From contig DATJGF010000237.1 in NCBI GenBank assembly GCA_035495315.1, forward strand, positions 1-64,000: 64,000 nucleotides of DNA, in the 5' to 3' direction. Positions 35,149 to 43,690 of this stretch are shown here, piece by piece; the first letter of the stretch is position 1; each line of letters opens with the position of its first letter. The DNA is from DATJGF01 sp035495315 (GTDB taxonomy: Bacteria > Verrucomicrobiota > Verrucomicrobiia > Limisphaerales > UBA8199). The notes below the pieces were generated by a model, which saw nothing but the letters and a program-made list of their open reading frames with translations, ran no database searches and was not told the DNA's origin. The position numbers were made by a program, and so were the translations under genes.

Positions 35149-37193
35149 TTGTTAAGAAGGTCGAGCAGCTCGGTCTCGTTGATAATCTTCACTCCGAGCT
35201 TTTGCGCCTTATCGAGCTTTGAGCCCGCCTCTTCGCCGGCAACGACATAATCGGTTTTTTTACTCACGCTGCCGCTGACTTTGCCGCCTGCAGCCTCGAT
35301 CTTCAGCGTGGCCTCCTCCCGTTTCAGGTTCGGCAGCGTGCCGGTGAGAACGAAGGTACTGCCGGCGAGCGGCCCGGCTTTTGCCTCCGGTTGGAATAGC
35401 TCGGAATTGAAGTTCACTTCCGCCTGGCGCAAGCGATCGATCAGCTTGCGATTACGCTGGTCGCCATGCCATTGCACGATGCTGTTGGCGATTACTTCTC
35501 CCACATCTTCACAGTCGGTTAGTTGACCTACACTCGAGGCAAAGACATCATCGAGTGTTGCGAAACACTTTCCCAGGGCTTTGGCCACGCCCGCACCGAC
35601 ATGTAAAATCCCCAAGCCATAAAGCACTCGCCACATATCCCGGCTTTTGCTGGCCGTGACGCCATCGAGAAAATTTTGCGCTGACTTTTGAGCCATTCGC
35701 TCCAGATTGGCCACTTCGTCGAGTTTGAGCGAATAAAGATCGGCGACGTCGCGCACCAGGCCCGATCCCACAAGCTGGCGCACGAGCACCTCGCCACCAC
35801 CTTCAATATCCATCGCACCCCGGGCGCACCAGTGTTCGATCCGCCCGCGGATCTGCGCCGGGCAATCCGGATTAACACAGCGCCAGACTACCCCTTCATC
35901 TCCTTCCACGATGCCTGCCGAGCGCGACACCTGCGAGCCGCACTCCGGGCAGGTTCGCGGAAACCGAAAGGGAATTTCTTTGCCGGTGCGCCGGGTCAAA
36001 ACGATATCGACGACGGCTGGGATGACTTCTCCCGCCTTCTCAATCGTAACGGTATCGCCGATGCGAATATCTTTTTGTCGAATATAATCCTCGTTGTGTA
36101 GTGTAGCGCGGCTGATAGTGCTGCCTGCAAGAAACACCGGCTCGAGTTCTGCCACCGGGGTTAGCGCTCCCGTTCGCCCCACCTGGACGGTAATCTTTTT
36201 GAGCAAAGTATCCGCCTGCTCTGCGGCGTACTTATAGGCGATAGCCCAGCGTGGCGCTTTCGAGGTGAACCCGGCTTTTTCGCGCTGGGCGAAGGAGTTG
36301 AGCTTAACCACCGCGCCATCTGTCTCGTAAGGGAATTTGCGCCGGAGCTGGTCCAGCTCGTCGATCGCCGCAATCAAGTCGTCGGCGGTGCGGCAATGCC
36401 AGGTTTTTTCAGGCGTTTTGAAACCGAGCTCTTTGAGATACGCCAGCATATCGACCTGGCTTCGCGGAGCGTGGCTTGCCCCTTCAATCTGGCCGATGCC
36501 GTAAAGGACAATGTCGAGCGGCCGTTTGGCAACGATTCGCGGATCGAGTTGCTTGAGCGAGCCGGCCGCGGCGTTGCGCGGATTAGCAAACGTCTCCTCA
36601 CCGGCGGCTTTGCGCTCGGCATTCAGCTTTTGAAAGCCACTTTTTGTCAGATAAACTTCGCCACGCACTTCGATCACCGCAGGTCGTGTCCCGTGACGGC
36701 CTGTAGGGGCGTGCAGCCCCCCCGGCACACTCCGTATGGTTCGCAGGTTCGATGTGATATCGTCTCCGGTGGTGCCATCACCTCGGGTGGCCCCACAGGC
36801 GAAACTCCCCTTTTCGTAGCGCAGGTTGATAGCTACTCCATCGATCTTCGGTTCGACTATCCAATCCAATTGCTCTTTCGGCAGGAGGCGCTGCACCCGA
36901 TTGACAAATTCGCGGAGGTCTTCCTGTGAGTACGTATTATCCAGGCTCGTCATCGGCTTAAGGTGCCGCACCGGCTTGAATTCCTTGAGCGGTTGGCCGC
37001 CGACACGTTGGGTTGGTGAATCGGACGTGATGAGCTGCGGAAACTGCGCTTCGATGTCAATCAGCTGGTGGTATAGCCGATCGTACTCCTGATCGCTGAT
37101 ACTTGGCTGAGCCAGGACGTAATACGCGTGATCGTGGCGGCGAATCTCTTCAATCAGTTGCGTGCGGCGGGCTTTGGCTTCGCTGAGCGTCAT
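35145..37193 (-). CDS. ligA: NAD-dependent DNA ligase
   Basis: A 682-residue full-length bacterial DNA ligase that seals nicks with NAD+. The adenylation Lys is Lys116 in VEPKIDGVAINLRYEKG. OB-fold, a four-Cys zinc finger (CPECGSQ...CVNPDC), helix-hairpin-helix and a C-terminal BRCT domain (PLAGSTFVLTGTLPNL, SKKTDYVVAGEEAGSKL) follow. The whole order and length are standard. It overlaps the nitrilase gene by four bases. A heptamer array lies just upstream of its start. Confidence 0.97.
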   Translation of the reverse strand: MTLSEAKARRTQLIEEIRRHDHAYYVLAQPSISDQEYDRLYHQLIDIEAQFPQLITSDSPTQRVGGQPLKEFKPVRHLKPMTSLDNTYSQEDLREFVNRVQRLLPKEQLDWIVEPKIDGVAINLRYEKGSFACGATRGDGTTGDDITSNLRTIRSVPGGLHAPTGRHGTRPAVIEVRGEVYLTKSGFQKLNAERKAAGEETFANPRNAAAGSLKQLDPRIVAKRPLDIVLYGIGQIEGASHAPRSQVDMLAYLKELGFKTPEKTWHCRTADDLIAAIDELDQLRRKFPYETDGAVVKLNSFAQREKAGFTSKAPRWAIAYKYAAEQADTLLKKITVQVGRTGALTPVAELEPVFLAGSTISRATLHNEDYIRQKDIRIGDTVTIEKAGEVIPAVVDIVLTRRTGKEIPFRFPRTCPECGSQVSRSAGIVEGDEGVVWRCVNPDCPAQIRGRIEHWCARGAMDIEGGGEVLVRQLVGSGLVRDVADLYSLKLDEVANLERMAQKSAQNFLDGVTASKSRDMWRVLYGLGILHVGAGVAKALGKCFATLDDVFASSVGQLTDCEDVGEVIANSIVQWHGDQRNRKLIDRLRQAEVNFNSELFQPEAKAGPLAGSTFVLTGTLPNLKREEATLKIEAAGGKVSGSVSKKTDYVVAGEEAGSKLDKAQKLGVKIINETELLDLLNK

Positions 37194-37198
37194 GCGTC

Positions 37199-37262
37199 TG
37201 AAACGTAAAACGTAAAACGTAAAACGTAAAACGTGAAAAACCGTCGCAGGCCGTCAGCCTGC
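37199..37262. repeat. Heptamer array (unit ACGTAAA) and adjoining palindrome
   Basis: AACGTAAAACGTAAAACG continues so that the 7-base unit repeats about five times with little variation (37199-37237). A small hairpin follows, GCAGGC/GCCTGC around CGTCA (37246-37262). It lies between the oligopeptidase stop and the ligA start on the minus strand. Confidence 0.85.
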
Positions 37263-37318
37263 ATCGCAGAATTCCATTGTGGAGAGGCGCACACAACAGC
37301 AGGGCTTTTCTCTGGGAA

Positions 37319-39466
37319 CTATTCTGTACCGCCCAATTCGTGTAGCAGGAAAGAGTAATCAAAGGCGAGGTCGCGCAGATGTTCGTAGCGGCCGGAAGAA
37401 CCGCCGTGGCCGGCGCCCATGTTGGTTTTCAACAGCAGCCGGTTTTTGTCGGTTTTCACCGCGCGCAGTTTGGCCGCGAACTTGGCGCCTTCCCAGTATG
37501 GCACCTGGCTATCGTTGAGGGAAACTCGGATCAGCATCGTCGGGTAATTCTGCGGGCGCACGTTATCGTAAGGCGAATACGTCTTCATGTAATCGTACGC
37601 CGCCTTTTCATTCGGGTTGCCCCACTCGATATATTCTCCGGTCGTCAACGGCAGCGAGGGGTCCAGCATCGTGTTGAGCACATCTACAAACGGAACGTTC
37701 GCAATGACCAGGCGGAAGAGGTCCGGGCGCATATTTACGACCGCACCCATCAGCAATCCCCCGGCGCTGCCGCCGGTAATCGCCAGCCGATCCGGCGAAG
37801 TATACCGGTTCTTTACCAGGTAGTCGGCACACGCAATAAAATCAGTGAACGTGTTTCGCTTCTGCATCATCCGGCCCTGGTCGCGCCAAACCTCACCCAT
37901 CTCACCGCCGCCGCGAATATGGGCGATGACGTAAATCACGCCGCGGTCCAGCAGCGTCAGCCGTGCAAACGAGAAAGTTACAGGCACCGAGGCGCCGTAC
38001 GAGCCATAACCGTAAAGCAGCAGCGGGTTATGACCATTGCGCTGCACCCCCTGCTTATAAACTATCGAGCAGGGGATTCGCGTGCCGTCCTGGGCCGGGA
38101 TGAACATCCGGTCAGAAACGTACTTCGAGGCATCATAATTCGGGACTTCTATCTGCTTTACCACTGTCCGAATTCGGCGATCCATCTCGTAATTATAAAC
38201 CGTCGGCGGTGTCACTAGTGACTGGTACCGAATCCGCAGGACCGTCGTGTGGAATTCAGGATTCTCGTCTACCGACAGTTCGTAAGTGGGTTCAGGCAAC
38301 CCGACCCGGTGAGATTCCTTAGTTTCAAGGTTTACGATCTCAATTTGCTCCTGTCCATTTTCCCGTTTCGACAACACCGCATGCCGCACGAATAGATCCA
38401 AATGGTCGAGCTTCACTTCCGGTTTGTGCCCAATGAACTCTTCCCAACCGGCTTTCCCGGGGCGGTCGACTGGCGTCGTGACTATCTTGTAATTCTTGGC
38501 TTTGTCGTTGGTCCGGATGTAAAACCGATCGTTGCGATGGGTGACGAAATATTTATGGTCGGGCGCCCGTGGTTCAACCAATCGGAGTTGGGCGTCGGGC
38601 TGGTTGGCCGGAAGAAAACGCACTTCGCTGCTCAGCTTGCTTTCGGAATTGAGAAAGATAAAGGCACGATCACGAGACCGGTCGACTGAGATATCGAACA
38701 ACTCATCAGGTTCAAAGAAAAGCCGCTCGGTGGCGGTTGTCCCGAGCACATGCTTGTAAAACTCGTCCTGCCGCTTGGTGACCTCGTTCTCTGTAACGAA
38801 GAACAGCGTTTGGTTGTCTGTGCCCCAGACCACCTCGTCAACCCGCTCGATTTTTTCCGGCAGCAATTCACGGGTGCTGAGATTCTTAACCTGGAGCGTG
38901 TATTGGCGATATCCCGTAACATCAGTAGTGTATGCCAGGAACCGATTGTCGTCGCTGGGCAGGGCAAGACCGATACTGAAGAACTTACGACCCTCCGCCA
39001 GCGCATTCTCGTCCAGAATGATCTCCTCGGTCGCTTCCAAACTGCCTCGTTTTCGGCAATGAATCCTGTAGTTTTTGCCTGCTTCGGTACGTGTATAATA
39101 CAAATAGTCGCCGCGGCGGACTGGGGCGGAACTGTCGGTCTCCTTCAAATGGCTGAGCATCTCTTGGTAGAGATGGTCGCGAGACTTCTCCAAAGGTTTG
39201 GTGGTGACCTCCGCATACGCGTTCTCCTGTTCCAGGTACGCCCGCACGTCGCTATTGGTCTTTTCCCGAAGCCAGAAGTAATCGTCCAGTCGCTTGTCCC
39301 CGTGAACGACAATTTCTTTGGGAATTTTTCTCGCAACCGGGGGAGCCAAAGTATTCGCGTTAGCCAATGATTCAACGTCGGGTGCCGAGCGGGCTGCACT
39401 TGAAGGCATAACTAAAACAATGCTCAAAATAGCCGGGGTTACAAGGGATCCGCGCTGCAGACGCAT
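37319..39466 (-). CDS. Prolyl oligopeptidase family (S9A), oligopeptidase B-like
   Basis: A 715-residue serine peptidase with a signal peptide (LVTPAILSIVLVMPSSAARS). An N-terminal propeller (DDYFWLREK, FLAYTTDVTGYRQYTLQVKN) precedes the hydrolase domain. That domain has GYGSYGASVP, nucleophile Ser in ITGGSAGGLLMG, Asp in RVSLNDSQVPYWEGAKF and His in MGAGHGGSSGRYE. It resembles oligopeptidase B, which cleaves after basic residues in short peptides, but here it is exported. The frame is open 17 codons upstream of the ATG I chose. A strong palindrome lies 41 bases before that start. Confidence 0.93.
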   Translation of the reverse strand: MRLQRGSLVTPAILSIVLVMPSSAARSAPDVESLANANTLAPPVARKIPKEIVVHGDKRLDDYFWLREKTNSDVRAYLEQENAYAEVTTKPLEKSRDHLYQEMLSHLKETDSSAPVRRGDYLYYTRTEAGKNYRIHCRKRGSLEATEEIILDENALAEGRKFFSIGLALPSDDNRFLAYTTDVTGYRQYTLQVKNLSTRELLPEKIERVDEVVWGTDNQTLFFVTENEVTKRQDEFYKHVLGTTATERLFFEPDELFDISVDRSRDRAFIFLNSESKLSSEVRFLPANQPDAQLRLVEPRAPDHKYFVTHRNDRFYIRTNDKAKNYKIVTTPVDRPGKAGWEEFIGHKPEVKLDHLDLFVRHAVLSKRENGQEQIEIVNLETKESHRVGLPEPTYELSVDENPEFHTTVLRIRYQSLVTPPTVYNYEMDRRIRTVVKQIEVPNYDASKYVSDRMFIPAQDGTRIPCSIVYKQGVQRNGHNPLLLYGYGSYGASVPVTFSFARLTLLDRGVIYVIAHIRGGGEMGEVWRDQGRMMQKRNTFTDFIACADYLVKNRYTSPDRLAITGGSAGGLLMGAVVNMRPDLFRLVIANVPFVDVLNTMLDPSLPLTTGEYIEWGNPNEKAAYDYMKTYSPYDNVRPQNYPTMLIRVSLNDSQVPYWEGAKFAAKLRAVKTDKNRLLLKTNMGAGHGGSSGRYEHLRDLAFDYSFLLHELGGTE

Positions 39467-39506
39467 GGGGTATTTTTGCTGAGCAATTCGAAATGTCCAG
39501 TCACGG

Positions 39507-39541
39507 AATTGGCACACCGGCTTTGGACCGGTGTGCCAATT
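39507..39541. repeat. Strong palindrome upstream of the S9A peptidase
   Basis: AATTGGCACACCGG (39507-39520) and its perfect complement (39528-39541) form a 14-base-pair stem around CTTTGGA. It lies 41 bases upstream of the peptidase start and probably in its leader. There is no U-tract, so it may be an operator, an RNA structure or a dispersed palindrome. Confidence 0.7.
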
Positions 39542-39937
39542 GTTCTCCCATCCACCTGAAATTCCTGGCGCGATGTTATCGGATCAGAGATCCAGACGAT
39601 CGAAAAGGTTCCCGAATTTCGAAGCGGAAAGGCGAGCCGGCCACTCAGCCGGTTCGCCGTGTCTCCGCTATGAAAAACGGGGCTGGGCTCGTTTAGCAGC
39701 ACCGCCCCAATTCGTGGCGTGCAGGTGGAGATCCTAACACGCGCCTGATAAGTAGCATAGCCCGTGCCGAACAATTGCGACACAAATCCTGTTTGAGACC
39801 GCCGCCGTCTTATAGTTTTATTGATATAAATTATTAGAACAAAGCCTTTTAGGCTGGAGTCAAGCACTCTTTAATTCTTCCCCTGCCAAACCAATACCGG
39901 CTTGCAGGCGACCCACTCTTCAGGCTAACACATCCCC
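39542..39937. other. Intergenic region without a recognised gene
   Basis: Between the minus-strand peptidase and the plus-strand epimerase. It contains an imperfect hairpin near 39626-39656 (GGCGAGCCGGC/GCCGGTTCGCC) and an AT-rich patch at about 39812-39850 (TTTTATTGATATAAATTATT) that could hold promoters for either side. A 142-codon minus-strand frame (39439-39867) crosses it, but most of it reads through the palindromes and I do not accept it as a gene. Confidence 0.6.
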
Positions 39938-41257
39938 ATGATGCCGAGCTCAAAGCCAACCCTGCAGACACTCAACCACAGCAAGTTGCCCCCAATGGTG
40001 GCAATAATCCTCCTCGCTTTAGCGGTCCTCCCCAGCTTGACGGCGAAAGACCGCGGTGATTATGCCCGGGAGTTCAAGCTGGAGTTGAGTCAAAAAATCC
40101 TTCCCTATTGGTTTGATACGGCGGTTGACCGCCAGCACGGCGGCTATGTGCTTTCCGACGATGCGGCTAAGAAAGCCGCGCCAGCCACCGAGAAGCAACT
40201 CGTCACCCAATCCCGCATGGTATGGGGTTTTTCTCACGCGCAGCTTAAAGGCTTTAGTGATGATAAACACAATTACCTCAAAGCCGCGGAGCAAGGCTAT
40301 CGGTTTTTGATCGACCACTTCCTGGATCACGAAAATGGAGGCTATTACTGGACGACCGAAATTGCAGGCAAACCGCGCGATCAACGAAAAATCGTATACG
40401 GGGAGTCCTTTGTTATCTACGGCCTGGTTGAATATTACCGCGCCAGCGGCGACAAAGCGGCGCTTCAACACGCATTGGATTTGTACCAGATGCTGCAAAA
40501 ACGCGCTCACGATCCAAAGCACGGCGGCTGGATCGAACATTTTCAGCGCGATTGGACTCCAATTCTCGATACCAACTCCGACGTCATTGTCGAGTTGGCC
40601 GGCTGCAAAAGCGCCAACACACATTTGCATTTGCTGGAATCGTTAACCGAACTCTACGCGGCAACTCATGATCGCGCGGTGCAACGCTCCCTTGCCGAAG
40701 CCGTCAAAATCAACCGGACGTGGTTCTATCCTGAGGATCCAGCAAAATCAGCGTTTCATCGCTATCCGGATTGGTCGTTAGTGACGGGACCTCGCAGCAC
40801 TGGGTTATCGTACGGCCATAATGTCGAATTCGCCTGGTTGATGATTCGGGCCGAGGAAGTCCTGGGCCAGCGGCCAAGCTGGGCTCATTTCTATGCTCAT
40901 CTTGAGCACGCCCTGAAATATGGCTATGACCACGCACGCGGCGGCCTCTACAGCCGCGGCATTGATGACCAACCGGCGAACGACACCGACAAAGTTTGGT
41001 GGGTCCAGGCCGAAATGCTGGCAGCGTTGACGGATGCGCTACGGCACGAGTCGAACGCAGCCTATAATGAAGCGCTGGAAAAACTATTACAATTCATCGT
41101 GACCTACCAGGCGGACCCGAAAGATGGGATCTGGTTGGACACAGTTACTGCGGAAGGCAAACCGAAAGTCACCGCCAAGGCGCACAATTGGAAAGCCAAT
41201 TATCACGACGTTCGAGCCATTGTGAAGTTTGTCGACGCGTTCGCCCCATCGAAGTGA
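39938..41257 (+). CDS. Secreted N-acylglucosamine 2-epimerase/cellobiose 2-epimerase family protein
   Basis: A 439-residue protein with a signal peptide (LPPMVAIILLALAVLPSLTAKD) and a single (alpha/alpha)6 barrel of the AGE family. Seen are LSQKILPYWFDTAVDRQHGGY, SRMVWGFSHAQLKG, a conserved GYYWTTEIAGKP, the active-site neighbourhood YGESFVIYGLVEYYRASG, then GLSYGHNVEFAWLMIRA and KVWWVQAEMLAAL. The catalytic histidines of cellobiose epimerases correspond to those in GHNVEF and HNWKANYHDVR. It likely epimerises beta-1,4-disaccharides at C2. Signal-bearing members are unusual, since most are cytoplasmic. Three later genes on the strand (oxidoreductase, ROK kinase, glycosidase-like) fit a sugar pathway. 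Confidence 0.9.
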   Translation: MMPSSKPTLQTLNHSKLPPMVAIILLALAVLPSLTAKDRGDYAREFKLELSQKILPYWFDTAVDRQHGGYVLSDDAAKKAAPATEKQLVTQSRMVWGFSHAQLKGFSDDKHNYLKAAEQGYRFLIDHFLDHENGGYYWTTEIAGKPRDQRKIVYGESFVIYGLVEYYRASGDKAALQHALDLYQMLQKRAHDPKHGGWIEHFQRDWTPILDTNSDVIVELAGCKSANTHLHLLESLTELYAATHDRAVQRSLAEAVKINRTWFYPEDPAKSAFHRYPDWSLVTGPRSTGLSYGHNVEFAWLMIRAEEVLGQRPSWAHFYAHLEHALKYGYDHARGGLYSRGIDDQPANDTDKVWWVQAEMLAALTDALRHESNAAYNEALEKLLQFIVTYQADPKDGIWLDTVTAEGKPKVTAKAHNWKANYHDVRAIVKFVDAFAPSK

Positions 41258-41289
41258 AGTTGGCTCGCTTATTGAGACATGTTTCCAAA

Positions 41290-41315
41290 TTTCTGATTTC
41301 GAGTTTCAGGATTTA
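41290..41315. repeat. Short degenerate heptamer array
   Basis: TTTCTGA-TTTCGAG-TTTCAGG-ATTTA, a three-and-a-half-unit array of degenerate heptamers between the epimerase and the oxidoreductase. Similar sequence with the same phase occurs at 47698-47745. Confidence 0.5.
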
Positions 41316-41379
41316 ATACGTCCTCGTAGGACCTTTCATTTCGATTGACACGTTTGGGGGCTCGGCTGAGCATCGGCTC

Positions 41380-42744
41380 ATGAGTGAATCTTTTCAAAGC
41401 CCTAAAACCCGTCGTGAGTTTCTCATCAACACTAGTCGCTTGGCGGCAGCCTCTGCCCTGGCCGGAGTCGCCATTCCGGCGGTGCATGCCGCTGGTTCGG
41501 ACCTGGTCCAGGTCGCCTTGATTGGTTGCGGTGGCCGAGGCACCGGAGCTGCCGCGGATGCTCTGAACACCAAAAGCGGGCCGATTAAGCTCGTCGCGAT
41601 GGCCGATGTTTTTGAGAATCGCCTAACGGGGAGTTACAATGAATTGACGAAGCGATTTGCGTCTCAACTGGAGGTACCGGAGGAACGAAAATTCATCGGC
41701 TTTGATGCCTATCAAAAGGCGATGAACTGTTTGAAACCGGGGGATGTTGCGATCTTCGCGACGCCGCCCGCATTTCGTTGGGTGCACTTCAGCTACGCCA
41801 TTGCCAAAGGCTTAAACGTCTTCATGGAGAAGCCCGTGACCGTTGACGGACCAACCACGCGCAAGATGCTGGCCCTGGCTGAGGAATCGGAGAAGAAAAA
41901 CTTGAAGGTCGGAGTCGGATTAATGGTTCGCCATTGCAAGGCCCGCCAGGCACTACATCAAAAGATCGAAGCCGGAGAACTAGGTGATTTAATACTGTTG
42001 CGTGCCTACCGGATGGCGGGACAGGCCGCCCACGCCGGGCCAAAGCCGGACGACCTGACGGAGGTTTTATATCAAGTCCGGCGCTTCCATAGTTTTCTGT
42101 GGGCAAGCGGTGGAATTTTCAGCGATTTCAACATTCACCAAATCGATGAGTGTTGCTGGATGAAGAATGCCTGGCCGATCAAAGCTCATGCCACCGGCGG
42201 CCGCCATTACCGCGGCGATTCACTGGATCAGAACTTTGACAATTATTCCGTCGAATATACCTATCCCGACGGAACCAAGTTATTCTTCATCGGTCGGGCT
42301 GAAACCGGTTGTCACGATGAATTCGCTTCCTATGCCCATGGAACGAAAGGCTCCGCCGTCATCTCAACGGCAGCTCACACACCGGGCAAATGCCGAACCT
42401 TTAAAGGACACAACGTCGCGAGGGCTGATATGCTTTGGGCTTTCCCACAGCCGGAGCAAAGTCCCTATCAATTGGAATGGGACGATTTGATCCATGCCAT
42501 CAGGGAAGACAAACCGTACAACGAGGTGAAGCGTGGGGCGACAGCGAGCCTGGTAACTTCTATGGGACGCATGGCCGCGCACACGGGCCAAGTGGTCACC
42601 TATGAGGACATGCTGAATTGCGAGCATGAGTTTGCGCCGGAGGTCGACAAATTCGTGATGAATTGCGCTGCACCGCTGCAATTGGGTCCCGATGGGAAAT
42701 ATCCTGTACCCGAGCCTGGGATTAAAAAGCAGCGAGAGTATTAA
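41380..42744 (+). CDS. Tat-exported Gfo/Idh/MocA oxidoreductase
   Basis: A 454-residue protein with a Tat signal (TRREFLINTSRLAAASALAG) and the Gfo/Idh/MocA NAD(P)-binding domain (VALIGCGGRGTGAAADAL), followed by the C-terminal alpha/beta domain. The catalytic motif EKP is present (NVFMEKPVTVDG), along with DFNIHQIDECCW, typical of the verrucomicrobial/planctomycetal branch. These enzymes oxidise or reduce sugars and inositols and are often exported pre-folded with cofactor. The substrate is unknown. It follows the epimerase gene by 122 bases. The downstream gap contains a large inverted repeat. Confidence 0.92.
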   Translation: MSESFQSPKTRREFLINTSRLAAASALAGVAIPAVHAAGSDLVQVALIGCGGRGTGAAADALNTKSGPIKLVAMADVFENRLTGSYNELTKRFASQLEVPEERKFIGFDAYQKAMNCLKPGDVAIFATPPAFRWVHFSYAIAKGLNVFMEKPVTVDGPTTRKMLALAEESEKKNLKVGVGLMVRHCKARQALHQKIEAGELGDLILLRAYRMAGQAAHAGPKPDDLTEVLYQVRRFHSFLWASGGIFSDFNIHQIDECCWMKNAWPIKAHATGGRHYRGDSLDQNFDNYSVEYTYPDGTKLFFIGRAETGCHDEFASYAHGTKGSAVISTAAHTPGKCRTFKGHNVARADMLWAFPQPEQSPYQLEWDDLIHAIREDKPYNEVKRGATASLVTSMGRMAAHTGQVVTYEDMLNCEHEFAPEVDKFVMNCAAPLQLGPDGKYPVPEPGIKKQREY

Positions 42745-42796
42745 ACAGCGTTAAATTAGTTGGTGCGCGGACGCTTGCGCCGCCGTACGCGGCGTA

Positions 42797-42933
42797 GCGC
42801 AGAGTTTCACTCTGCTGTACCGCCGAGTTCCACTCGGCAAAGCTTGGTCCACTCGACGCGTCAGAATTATTCCGCGAGAAATCCCCGCCGTGCAGGTTGA
42901 AACCCTGCGGTACAGCAGAGTGAAACTCTGCGC
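42797..42933. repeat. Inverted-repeat element with perfect 27-base ends
   Basis: 42797-42823 (GCGCAGAGTTTCACTCTGCT...) and 42907-42933 (...AGAGTGAAACTCTGCGC) are perfect inverted copies. Inside lie smaller hairpins such as GCCGAG/CTCGGC and GCAGG/CCTGC. The whole is 137 bases and fills most of the gap between the oxidoreductase and redoxin genes. Related single copies are at 44642-44680 and 56916-56956. Confidence 0.85.
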
Positions 42934-43026
42934 GACGAGGGCGCTGCCAAACACTGGACAAGCTGATTAAACACTTTGTCACACTTTCCGTTCGACAAGC
43001 CCAAGACGACATTCCAGATTCACTTC

Positions 43027-43602
43027 ATGGTTGCTGTAAATTCGACGATGTTGCCGCTCGGAACTAAGGCTCCTGATTTTCGGTTACCGGATACCACCGG
43101 TAAAAGTATATCCCTAAAAGACTTGCTGGGCGCCCCTGCCCTGGTGGTGGTTTTCATGTGCAATCATTGTCCGTACGTAAAGCACATCCGGTCCGGCCTG
43201 GCACAATTAGCTCGAGATTATCTGCCTCGGGGCGTCGCGATGGTCGGAATCAGTTCCAACGACGTTGCCAATTATCCGGCCGACAGTCCGGCCAAAATGG
43301 CTGAAGAGGCAAAAAGCGCGGGCTACCTGTTCCCTTACCTGTACGATGAAACACAGGAAGTGGCGAAGGCCTACCGCGCAGCTTGCACGCCCGATATTTA
43401 TCTGTTCGATCAGGACCAGCGTCTGGTTTATCGCGGGCAATTGGATGACAGCCGACCGAACAACGGTATTCCTGTTTCGGGAAAAGATTTGCGCGCGGCG
43501 ATTGACGCGGTTCTAAAGGGCAAAGAAGTGCCACCTGAACAAAAGCCGAGCATTGGCTGCAACATCAAATGGAAGCCGGGAAACGCGCCCGATTATTTTT
43601 AG
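43027..43602 (+). CDS. Thioredoxin-family redoxin (AhpC/TSA-like)
   Basis: A 191-residue thioredoxin-fold protein with an AhpC/TSA-like start (LPLGTKAPDFRLPDTTGKSISL) and a CXXC active site in FMCNHCPYVKHI. YDETQEVAKAYRAACTPDIYLFD (cis-Pro region) and the tail PSIGCNIKWKPGN belong to the same subgroup of thioredoxin family proteins. It lacks a signal peptide. Thiol reduction or peroxide detoxification is likely. The frame is open upstream to 42976; the ATG at 43027 fits better. Confidence 0.88.
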   Translation: MVAVNSTMLPLGTKAPDFRLPDTTGKSISLKDLLGAPALVVVFMCNHCPYVKHIRSGLAQLARDYLPRGVAMVGISSNDVANYPADSPAKMAEEAKSAGYLFPYLYDETQEVAKAYRAACTPDIYLFDQDQRLVYRGQLDDSRPNNGIPVSGKDLRAAIDAVLKGKEVPPEQKPSIGCNIKWKPGNAPDYF

Positions 43603-43610
43603 AAGGCAAA

Positions 43611-43690
43611 AAGTAGAACGAAGAATGTAGAACCGATGTTCGAAATGCTAAAGGTTCTGCATTCTTCATTTTTCCTTCTTCATTCTTTCC
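43611..43690. repeat. Heptamer array with inverted arms before the ROK kinase
   Basis: Seven-base-phased sequence (GAACGAA-GAATGTA-GAACCGA-TGTTCGA-AATGCTA) runs from the redoxin stop to the ROK kinase ATG. GAAGAATGTAGAACC (43620-43634) pairs with GGTTCTGCATTCTTC (43653-43667) at 14 of 15 positions, the other being a wobble. The stem would lie in the 5' leader of the kinase message. Confidence 0.7.

Noticed and set aside
39439..39867. 142-codon minus-strand frame upstream of the S9A peptidase
   Set aside because: It reads through two palindromes and the peptidase's own start, has no ribosome site and resembles no family I know.
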